A stretch of DNA of 64,000 nucleotides from an uncultured Altererythrobacter sp. (GTDB lineage: Bacteria > Pseudomonadota > Alphaproteobacteria > Sphingomonadales > Sphingomonadaceae), in assembly GCA_946886565.1 (NCBI GenBank), contig CAMPIX010000004.1, positions 62,001-126,000 of the forward strand, given 5' to 3'. The notes beneath the pieces are model-generated. The model was not told the DNA's origin. It did not search any database and saw only the letters and a program-made list of their open reading frames with translations. Each line of letters begins with the position of its first letter. The first letter of the stretch is position 1. A program made the translations under genes and the position numbers. Below, piece after piece: positions 57,507 to 64,000 of the stretch.

Positions 57507-59357
57507 TCAGGCGGCTTCGGGCGCGAACTGGAGCGCGGCGAGGCGCGCGTAGAGGCCTCCGGCCTCGGTCAGCTGCGCGTGGGTGCCCTGCTCGACGATC
57601 CGTCCCTCGTCCAGCACCACGATCCGGTCGGCCGCGCGCACTGTAGCGAGGCGGTGCGCGATGACCAGCGTGGTGCGCTGCGCCATCAGCCGGTCGAGCG
57701 CCTGCTGCACCAGTTGCTCGCTTTCGGCGTCGAGCGCGCTGGTCGCTTCGTCGAGCAGCAGGATCGGCGCATCGCGCAGCAGTGCGCGGGCGATCGCGAG
57801 CCGTTGCTGCTGCCCGCCCGAAAGCCGCGTGCCGCTCTCTCCCAGATAGGTATCGAGTCCTTCGGGGAGCTCGCGCAGGAAGCGTTCGGCGTTGGCCGCG
57901 CGCGCCGCCTCCCATATTTGCTCGTCGCTGGCGTCCCACGCGCCGTAGCGCAGGTTGTCGCGCGCATTGGCGGAGAACAGCACCCCGTCTTGCGGCACGA
58001 GAGCGATACGCTGGCGGATCGCGGCCGGGTCCGCGCTGGTGAGCGGAACGCCGTCGAGCCGGATCGTGCCCGCCTGCGGGTCGTAGAAGCGCTCGGCGAG
58101 CTGGAACACGGTCGATTTGCCCGCGCCCGAGGGGCCGACCAGCGCCACGGTCTCCCCCGGCTCGACCTCGAGCGTGAAATCCTTGAGCGCGGGGGCGTCG
58201 AGCCGCGTCGGATAACGGAAGCTGACATTGCGGAACGAGAGACTGCCGCGCGGCGGCTCGGGCAGCGACAGCGGGCGTGCGGGCGGCGCGATCTCGGGCT
58301 TCTCCGCGAGCAGCTCCTCGAGCCGGCTCGCCGCGCCCGCGCCGCGCAGCAGATCGCCGTAAACCTCGGTCAGCGCCCCGAAGGCGCCCGCGACGAGGCC
58401 GCCGGTCAGCACGAAGGCGGCGATCGTGCCGCCGCTGATCTCGCCCGTCGAGACCGCGATCGCGCCGCGCCACATCACCATCGTGATACCGCCGAACACG
58501 AGCAGGATCACGATCGAGGTCATCGCAGCGCGCAAGGCGATGCGCCGCCGCGCGGTGGCGAAAGTGCGCTCGACCGCCTGCGCGAAGCGGCTGCCTTCGC
58601 GCGGTTCCTGATTGAACGCCTGGACGATCTTCATCGCCGCGAGCACCTCGGTCACCATCGCGCCGACATCCGCCACCCGATCCTGACTCGAACGCGAGAC
58701 GGTGCGGATGCGGCGGCCGAAATACATGATCGGCAGGATCACCAGCGGGATGCCGACGATCAGCCCGACAGTCAGCGTAGGGGCGAGGTAGAACAGGATC
58801 GCGGTGCCCCCCAGCGCGGTCAGCAGGTTGCGCAGCGCGACGGAGGCGGTGGTGCCGACCACCTGCTCGATCAGCGCGGTGTCGGAGGTCATCCGGCTGG
58901 AAATCTCCTTGGGGCTGTTCGCTTCGTAGAAACCCGGCGCGAGACGCAGGAGATTCGCCTGGACCTTGAGGCGAATGTCGGCGACCACGCGCTCGCCCAG
59001 CCAACTGACGAAATAGAACCGCGCGGCGGTGCCGATCGCGAGCACGACCACGATCATCAGCAGGTATTCGAAGGCGCTGGCGATCTCGGCCTCGCTCGCG
59101 CCGCCGCCGAACGCGCGGTCGATGATGACCTTGAACCGCCATGGGATCGCCAGCGTCGCCGCCGAAGTCAGCAGGAGCGCAGCCAGCGCGAGCGCGACGC
59201 GGCCCGGATACTTCGCCGCCTCGCGGAAGATCATCTTCAGCGGGCCGAGCGTGCGCGCGGGCCTGGCCTCACCCTCGCCTCCGTCCTTTGGCGCAGCGCT
59301 GCGCCGGAACAGGCCGCGGCGGGGCTTCTGCTCGGGTTCGTGGGTCTCCGCGTCCAT
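57507..59357 (-). CDS. ABC exporter, fused membrane and ATPase domains
   Basis: A 616-residue half-transporter of the ABCB/MsbA type. Six membrane helices span about 60-340; the ATPase has Walker A GPSGAGKST (about 408-416), signature LSGGQQQRLAI and Walker B ILLLDEATSALD. It should form a homodimer and export a lipid or hydrophobic compound. The ATG at 59357 (MDAETHEPEQ) is preferred to 60 bp upstream. It is divergent from the phaZ gene, 168 bp apart. Confidence 0.92.
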   Translation of the reverse strand: MDAETHEPEQKPRRGLFRRSAAPKDGGEGEARPARTLGPLKMIFREAAKYPGRVALALAALLLTSAATLAIPWRFKVIIDRAFGGGASEAEIASAFEYLLMIVVVLAIGTAARFYFVSWLGERVVADIRLKVQANLLRLAPGFYEANSPKEISSRMTSDTALIEQVVGTTASVALRNLLTALGGTAILFYLAPTLTVGLIVGIPLVILPIMYFGRRIRTVSRSSQDRVADVGAMVTEVLAAMKIVQAFNQEPREGSRFAQAVERTFATARRRIALRAAMTSIVILLVFGGITMVMWRGAIAVSTGEISGGTIAAFVLTGGLVAGAFGALTEVYGDLLRGAGAASRLEELLAEKPEIAPPARPLSLPEPPRGSLSFRNVSFRYPTRLDAPALKDFTLEVEPGETVALVGPSGAGKSTVFQLAERFYDPQAGTIRLDGVPLTSADPAAIRQRIALVPQDGVLFSANARDNLRYGAWDASDEQIWEAARAANAERFLRELPEGLDTYLGESGTRLSGGQQQRLAIARALLRDAPILLLDEATSALDAESEQLVQQALDRLMAQRTTLVIAHRLATVRAADRIVVLDEGRIVEQGTHAQLTEAGGLYARLAALQFAPEAA

Positions 59358-59525
59358 CGCCCTCGCAGGTAGCGACGACGGCGGGCAAAATCCACACGCC
59401 GGTGGCGGTTTCGGCACGAATGCCTAAATGATGCGTTGCACAATGGAACGTAACCAGTCACTTTGCACTGCACAAAGACAACGGGAAGCGTCCGTATAGA
59501 GACGCCCAGCAGGGGAACCTTCGAC

Positions 59526-60770
59526 TTGCTCTACCACGCTTACGAACTGCAGCGCGCCTGGTTGAGCGGCGCGAGCGCCTGGGCGTCGATCGGCGCCGAG
59601 ATGCTCTCGAACCCCTACCTGCCGATGGGCTACATGGGGCTTGGCCCCGCGGCCGCGAGCGCGCTCGAGGTGTTCGCCCATGCGGCCGCGCCGCGCGGCA
59701 AGCCGGCGTTCGGGATCGACGTCGTTTCAGCCGAGGGGAAGGAATGGCCGGTCGAGGAAGCCACCGTGGTCAACAAGCCGTTCGGCGACCTCAAGCGCTT
59801 CACTCGCGAGGGATTGCCCGCAGATGCGCCCAGGCTGCTGATCGTCGCGCCGATGAGCGGGCACTACGCCACGCTGCTGCGCGGCACCGTGCGGCGGATG
59901 GTCGAGAGCTGCGAGGTGTATATCACCGACTGGGCCGACGCGAAGACGGTGCCGCTGTCCGACGGCCGCTTCGACCTCGACGACTACATCGACTACCTGA
60001 TCGCATTCCTCGAGCATATCGGCCCGGACGCGCACGTAATGGCGGTGTGCCAGCCCTCGGTCCCGGCGCTCGCCGCGACCGCGCTGATGAATGCCGACAA
60101 GCATCGCTGCCGCCCCGCCACCCTGACCATGATGGGCGGCCCGATCGACACGCGCGAGAGCCCGACCACGGTCAACGATCTGGCGATGGAGCGGCCGATC
60201 GAATGGTTCCGCCACACGGTGATCGCGACCGTGCCGATGCAGCACCGCGGCGGCGGGCGGAAGGTCTATCCGGGCTTCCTGCAGCTCGCCGGGTTCATGT
60301 CGATGAACCTCGGCCAGCACATGCAGAGCCACTTCGAGATGTTCAAGCACCTGACCGCGGGTGACGACGACAGCGCACAAGCGACCAAGGACTTCTATGA
60401 CGAATACCGCGCGGTGTGCGACATGACCGCCGAATTCTACCTCCAGACGGTCGAGGAGGTGTTCCAGAAGCACTCGCTCACCAACGGCACCTTCGTCCAC
60501 CGCGGCAAGGCGATCGACCTCGGCGCGATCCGCGACACCGCGATCCTCGCGATCGAGGGCGAGCGCGACGATATTTCCGGGATCGGCCAGACGAAGGCCG
60601 CGCTCAAGCTCGCCACCGGGCTCGCGGCGTCGAAGAAGCAATACCTGCTCGCCGAGGGTGCGGGGCACTACGGCATCTTCAACGGCAGCAAGTGGCGCGA
60701 CCGGATCGCCCCGACGGTCGAGAGCTTCATCGCCAAGCACGGCAAGGCGAAGCTGAAGGCAGTCGCCTGA
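59526..60770 (+). CDS. phaZ: Intracellular polyhydroxyalkanoate depolymerase
   Basis: Mobilises stored PHB granules. The 414-residue protein follows the intracellular PhaZ pattern: start MLYHAYELQRAWL, LLIVAPMSGHYATLLR, and MAVCQPSVPALAA with the cysteine nucleophile. The start is a TTG at 59526, since family members start just there; AGGGGA lies 9 bp before it. An in-frame ATG 63 bp upstream adds residues without similarity. A long hairpin repeat follows directly after the stop. PHA synthase genes are not in the window. Confidence 0.9.
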   Translation: MLYHAYELQRAWLSGASAWASIGAEMLSNPYLPMGYMGLGPAAASALEVFAHAAAPRGKPAFGIDVVSAEGKEWPVEEATVVNKPFGDLKRFTREGLPADAPRLLIVAPMSGHYATLLRGTVRRMVESCEVYITDWADAKTVPLSDGRFDLDDYIDYLIAFLEHIGPDAHVMAVCQPSVPALAATALMNADKHRCRPATLTMMGGPIDTRESPTTVNDLAMERPIEWFRHTVIATVPMQHRGGGRKVYPGFLQLAGFMSMNLGQHMQSHFEMFKHLTAGDDDSAQATKDFYDEYRAVCDMTAEFYLQTVEEVFQKHSLTNGTFVHRGKAIDLGAIRDTAILAIEGERDDISGIGQTKAALKLATGLAASKKQYLLAEGAGHYGIFNGSKWRDRIAPTVESFIAKHGKAKLKAVA

Positions 60771-60775
60771 GGAAT

Positions 60776-60928
60776 TTGATTCACGCAGAGGCGCAGAGGC
60801 GCGGAGAGGATAAGGACGCCGCAGGCGATTACCTTTTGCCATTCGCTCTAGCCGCAAGCTGCCGGATGTAAGGCGGCTTCGCCGCGAGCGCGACATCCTC
60901 CGCGCCTCCGCGCCTCTGCGTGAACCAA
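60776..60928. repeat. Long intergenic hairpin repeat, copy 3
   Basis: Left arm from 60776 contains TTCACGCAGAGGCGCAGAGG; right arm to 60928 contains CCGCGCCTCTGCGTGAACCA. About 34 bp pair with two mismatches and a 2-nt bulge. The loop holds GGCGGCTTCGCCGCGAG. The left arm starts 6 bp after the phaZ stop and the right arm ends 3 bp before the DUF4126 stop. Confidence 0.85.
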
Positions 60929-60930
60929 TT

Positions 60931-61530
60931 TTACGGCTGCGCCGCGCCGCGCCGCCCGAAAATCCGCCGCAGCGCCCGCCGCGCCGTCAGCAGCAGCCAA
61001 ACCGTCACCGCCAGCAGCGCCAGCGCGATCGCGCCTGCCACGTAAGGATACTCGTAGGCCGCCCATAGCAGCCCTGCGGTCGCCACATCCTCGAGGCTCG
61101 AGACCGCGACGTTGCTCACCGGCTCGGGGCTGGCGTTGACCACCCCGCGCGCGCCAGCCTTGCCCGCGTGCGCCGCGAAGGCCGCCCCGCCGCCGAGCAC
61201 GAAGGCGACCACCTGCGTCGCAGGGTCCGCAGGGTCGACGATCGCCAGCGCAAGCAGCGCCCCGCCGACGGGGCGCACGATGGTGTGCACCGCGTCCCAC
61301 GCCGAATCGAGCCACATGACCTTGTCGGCGAAGAACTCGATCAGCGCGACCAGTGCCGCGACGCCCATGACCCAGGGGTTGGCGAGCACATCGAGCGCGG
61401 CGAGATGCTCGGGCAGCGGAATCGCGTCGAGCCGCATCGCCAGGCCGGTAGCGAAGATGCACAGGTAGAGCCGCCATCCGGCGAGCAGGCTCACGCTGCC
61501 CGCGATGCCGATGATCTCCATCACGCCCAT
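60931..61530 (-). CDS. DUF4126-domain membrane protein
   Basis: A 199-residue protein with about five hydrophobic segments. MEIIGIAGSVSLLAGWRLYLCIFATGL and WDAVHTIVRPVGGALLALAI match the DUF4126 family of unknown function. GGAGAG lies near the ATG at 61530; a second Met three codons on is possible. Its stop touches the hairpin repeat, which may act as a terminator. Confidence 0.87.
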   Translation of the reverse strand: MGVMEIIGIAGSVSLLAGWRLYLCIFATGLAMRLDAIPLPEHLAALDVLANPWVMGVAALVALIEFFADKVMWLDSAWDAVHTIVRPVGGALLALAIVDPADPATQVVAFVLGGGAAFAAHAGKAGARGVVNASPEPVSNVAVSSLEDVATAGLLWAAYEYPYVAGAIALALLAVTVWLLLTARRALRRIFGRRGAAQP

Positions 61531-61583
61531 GCCGCTCTCCTCCAGTCCGCGAAGATGCGCCGGCAGCGCGCGTGGGGCAAGCG

Positions 61584-62222
61584 CTAGCGCGCGTTGCCGA
61601 CGACCCGCATCTCATCGGCCCCGCAGCGGAAGTCGGCAGTGCGGCCGTCCGCGATCTCGCGCGCAACGCGGTTCGCATCGGGCGTGTCGCCCGAGACGTG
61701 GGCGACGCGGCAGCCGGCCGAGCCAGCGCGGCCGATCTTCTCGACCGCGAGCACCGTCCGCCCCTCGCCTTGCGGCGCGACGTCGAGATAGCGGAAGATC
61801 ACCGCGAACGGTTCGCCGTCGTGCAGGCGCCATTCGAGCCGCTCGCCGATGTCGTTGAATGCGCCGATGGTCATAAACTCGTCGCTGTCGAGGCCAGCGT
61901 CGAGATCGAAACGCCCGTCGCCGAGGTGGAGGAAGATCGGCACGTCCGCGTAGCCGGGGCAGGTGTAGTTGACGCTCGCGCCCTCGGGATTCTCGCCGGT
62001 CACGCGGCAGACCTCGAGTTCGAATGGGGTATAGGCCGAAGTGTATCTGTTGCCCTCGGCTTCCGCTGTGCCGACTTCGCTCCCGGCTGGCGCGCTCGGC
62101 GAAGCGTTCGCGACGGACGTCGATGTTTCCTCGTCGCCCGCCTTCTGTTCGGGCGGATCCTGCGAACAGGCGGCAAGCGCGAGCGCCGCCGTGCAGGCGA
62201 TCAAAGCGAACGGGCGGCGCAT
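61584..62222 (-). CDS. Hypothetical lipoprotein
   Basis: A 212-residue lipoprotein. The signal MRRPFALIACTAALALAAC ends in a lipobox and GAGGAGA precedes the ATG at 62222. After a Ser/Ala/Glu linker, residues ~60-190 look like a compact mixed domain with several cysteines (ELEVCRVTG, NYTCPGYAD, AGCRVAHVSG, DFRCGADE). No family recognised. It lies 74 bp downstream of the thiolase gene. Confidence 0.75.
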   Translation of the reverse strand: MRRPFALIACTAALALAACSQDPPEQKAGDEETSTSVANASPSAPAGSEVGTAEAEGNRYTSAYTPFELEVCRVTGENPEGASVNYTCPGYADVPIFLHLGDGRFDLDAGLDSDEFMTIGAFNDIGERLEWRLHDGEPFAVIFRYLDVAPQGEGRTVLAVEKIGRAGSAGCRVAHVSGDTPDANRVAREIADGRTADFRCGADEMRVVGNAR

Positions 62223-62296
62223 GCGGTTCTCCTCGGGCCTTGGTCGGGCGCTCGAGGAGAACGCACGAGCCGCCCGCGCGTTCATATCGGGTGCGG

Positions 62297-63478
62297 TTAG
62301 AGGACCTCGAACATTCCCGCCGCGCCCATGCCGCCGCCGACGCACATCGTCACGACGACGTACTTCGCGCCGCGGCGCTTGCCCTCGATCAGCGCATGGC
62401 CGGTGCAGCGCGCGCCGGTCATGCCGTAGGGGTGGCCGATCGAGATCGAGCCGCCATTGACGTTGAGCAGTTCGTTCGGAATGCCGAGCTTGTCGCGGCA
62501 GTAGAGCACCTGCACCGCGAACGCCTCGTTCAGCTCCCACAGGCCCACGTCCTCGAGCTTCACGCCGGTGCGTTCGAGCAGCTTGGGAATCGCGAAGACC
62601 GGGCCGATGCCCATTTCGTCGGGCTCGGTGCCCGCCACCGCCATGCCTACATAGCGGCCGAGCGGGGTGAGGCCCTTCTTCTCGGCGACCTTCGCCTCCA
62701 TCAGCACGCTGGCCGAGGACCCGTCGGAAAGCTGGCTGGCGTTGCCCGCGGTGATCGTGGTGCCCGGGCCCATGACAGGCTGGAGCGAGGACAGGCCGTC
62801 GAGCGTGGTCTCGGGGCGGTTGCCCTCGTCCTTGGCGACGGTGACCTCGCGGTCGGAAATCTCGCCGGTTTCCTTGTTCTGCACCTTCATCGTGGTGGTG
62901 ACGGCGACAATCTCGTCGTCGAACTTACCGGCTTCCTGCGCGGCGGCGGTGCGCTGCTGCGATTGGAGCGCGTATTCGTCCTGCGCCTCGCGGCCGATCC
63001 CGTAGCGCTGGGCTACCGTCTCGGCGGTCTGCAGCATCGGCATGTAGATCGCGCCGTGCATCGCCATCAGCTCGGGATCGGGCTGGACGCGCATTTCTTT
63101 GGTCTGGACGAGCGAGATCGATTCCTGCCCGCCCGCGGCCACGACGTCCATGTTGTCGACCACGATCTGCTTGGCCGCGGTGGCGATCGACATCAGGCCC
63201 GATGAGCACTGGCGGTCGATGGTCATGCCCGAGACGGAGACCGGGCACCCGGCGCGGAGCGCGACCTGGCGCGCGAGATTGCCCGCCTGCGCGCCCTGCT
63301 GGAGCGCCGCGCCCCACAGCACGTCGTCGATCTCGGCAGGGTCGATTCCGGCGCGCTCGATGGCGGGCTTCAGCGAATGCGCGCCGAGCGTGGCGCCGGG
63401 GGTGGCGTTGAACCCGCCCTTGTAGGCCCGGCCGATGGCGGTGCGGGCGGTGGAGACAATGACTGCGTCGCGGGACAT
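62297..63478 (-). CDS. Acetyl-CoA C-acyltransferase (thiolase)
   Basis: A 393-residue thiolase. The nucleophile is Cys91 in DRQCSSGLM; the catalytic His is in [10 protein letters not shown] and the second Cys in [11 protein letters not shown]. It fits either beta-oxidation (FadA-like) or acetoacetyl-CoA synthesis (PhaA-like); PHB turnover by the phaZ in the same window makes the latter a fair guess. AAAGGAG precedes the ATG. The MaoC-type hydratase gene upstream is on the same strand and could provide a linked acyl-CoA step. Confidence 0.93.
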   Translation of the reverse strand: MSRDAVIVSTARTAIGRAYKGGFNATPGATLGAHSLKPAIERAGIDPAEIDDVLWGAALQQGAQAGNLARQVALRAGCPVSVSGMTIDRQCSSGLMSIATAAKQIVVDNMDVVAAGGQESISLVQTKEMRVQPDPELMAMHGAIYMPMLQTAETVAQRYGIGREAQDEYALQSQQRTAAAQEAGKFDDEIVAVTTTMKVQNKETGEISDREVTVAKDEGNRPETTLDGLSSLQPVMGPGTTITAGNASQLSDGSSASVLMEAKVAEKKGLTPLGRYVGMAVAGTEPDEMGIGPVFAIPKLLERTGVKLEDVGLWELNEAFAVQVLYCRDKLGIPNELLNVNGGSISIGHPYGMTGARCTGHALIEGKRRGAKYVVVTMCVGGGMGAAGMFEVL

Positions 63479-63504
63479 GGGAATGCTCCTTTGAAGGATA
63501 GAAA

Positions 63505-63600
63505 CCCTCTTCCCTTCAGGGGAGAGGGTTGGGAGAGGGGGAATGCCGCAAATTCTGTGCGCACTCTCCCTCCCCGGCCCCTCCCCTGAAGGGGAGGGGA
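63505..63600. repeat. C/G-rich paired hairpin repeat
   Basis: Two hairpins: CCCTCTTCCCTTCAGGGGAG with its closing AGGG (63505-63528) and CCCCTCCCCTGAAGGGGAGG (from 63578), a perfect 9-bp stem at 63578-63599. The two share the CCCTTCAGGGG / CCCCTGAAGGGG core in opposite orientation. It lies between the thiolase and MaoC genes. Confidence 0.75.
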
Positions 63601-63601
63601 G

Positions 63602-64000
63602 TTACACGAAGAACTGCATGATCCATTCGGTGATCAGGGCGGGCTTGTCCTCGCCCTCGATCTCGATCGTGATCTCGTGGGTCTGCTGCCACTGGCCGGG
63701 GCGTTTCTCGACCAGTTCCAGCAGCTTCCAGTGGCCGCGGATGCGCTTGCCGCTCTTCACGGGGGAGATGAAGCGCGTCTTGTTGCCCCCGTAGTTGACG
63801 CCCATCTTCACGCCGTCGACCTTGGGTAGGTCCGAATTGGCGCTGAGGTAGGGGATCATCGACAGCGTGAGGAAGCCATGCGCGATGGTGCCGCCGAACG
63901 GCGTCATCTTTGCCTTTTCCTCGTCGATATGGATGAACTGATGATCGCCGGTCGCATCGGCGAACATGTTGATCCGCTCCTGCGTCATTTCGACCCAGTC
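63602..64000 (-). CDS. MaoC-family dehydratase, 5'-truncated by the window edge
   Basis: An enoyl-CoA hydratase-like hot-dog protein. The MaoC motif ATGDHQFIHIDEEKA and the TPFGGTIAHGF segment, with catalytic Asp and His, are complete. The frame is open to the window end (DWVE before the internal Met), and MaoC proteins usually begin 15-20 residues before DWVE, so the true start lies beyond 64000. It is probably cotranscribed with the thiolase gene 123 bp downstream. Confidence 0.9.
   Translation of the reverse strand, partial: DWVEMTQERINMFADATGDHQFIHIDEEKAKMTPFGGTIAHGFLTLSMIPYLSANSDLPKVDGVKMGVNYGGNKTRFISPVKSGKRIRGHWKLLELVEKRPGQWQQTHEITIEIEGEDKPALITEWIMQFFV

Noticed and set aside
57579..59372. 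597-codon plus-strand frame opposite the ABC exporter
   Set aside because: Arg/Asp-rich shadow of the exporter's codons.
60776..60928. Insertion sequence
   Set aside because: Terminal inverted arms are present but the 85-bp interior has no transposase frame and no target duplication was evident.

Overview
The window is GC-rich (only one stretch, about 48.65-49.64 kb, is clearly AT-rich) and almost fully coding. The gene content suggests an aerobic alphaproteobacterium of the Sphingomonadales, Erythrobacter- or Sphingomonas-like: a petABC cytochrome bc1 operon, fused cysNC, a class Ia NrdA without an ATP-cone, an Oar-like TonB-dependent receptor followed by a TPR-sulfotransferase, phenylalanine hydroxylase, intracellular PHA depolymerase and many small lipoproteins. 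The taxonomic call is inference from gene content, not a database match.

Layout. 0-9 kb, plus strand: 3' part of pepN, pgeF, petABC, apt, an NhaP/TrkA-type antiporter and an OmpA-like lipoprotein. 9-12.5 kb, minus strand: cysD-cysNC-cysQ, with overlapping start and stop codons, for making PAPS and removing PAP. 12.7 kb: tRNA-Gly(TCC). 13-17.6 kb: a large TonB-dependent receptor, a strong terminator, then a TPR-sulfotransferase. 17.9-30 kb: a lipoprotein, a TetR regulator, a 5'-nucleotidase, gyrB, a CDF transporter, an acyl-CoA ligase-like enzyme, a 27-residue micro-ORF, a methyltransferase with an unclear start, guaA and a Phd/VapC-type toxin-antitoxin pair. 30-43 kb: a PLP-dependent sulfur amino acid enzyme, an NhaC antiporter, a CHRD lipoprotein, an ArsR repressor with a perfect 16-bp palindrome at its start and a divergent nitronate monooxygenase, a tandem pair of duplicated secreted proteins, tldD, an orphan ABC ATPase and nadB.

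43-49.6 kb: nrdA and nrdB, separated by a DUF4160/DUF2442 pair and three other small genes, then an AT-rich DUF2971 gene that looks acquired. 49.7-51.5 kb: accessory patch with a KTSC protein, two adjacent long hairpin repeats and an HTH protein. 51.7-64 kb: housekeeping genes again (phhA, uppP, M13 peptidase, ABC exporter, phaZ, thiolase, MaoC hydratase cut by the window end), with a third copy of the long hairpin repeat and a C-rich/G-rich hairpin repeat.

Working together: CysD and CysNC make PAPS, CysQ removes the PAP by-product, and the sulfotransferase 4 kb away uses PAPS; this grouping is the most system-like feature. The receptor next to the sulfotransferase may be its target or may import its acceptor (inference). 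No CRISPR array, rRNA, phage or complete insertion sequence was seen.
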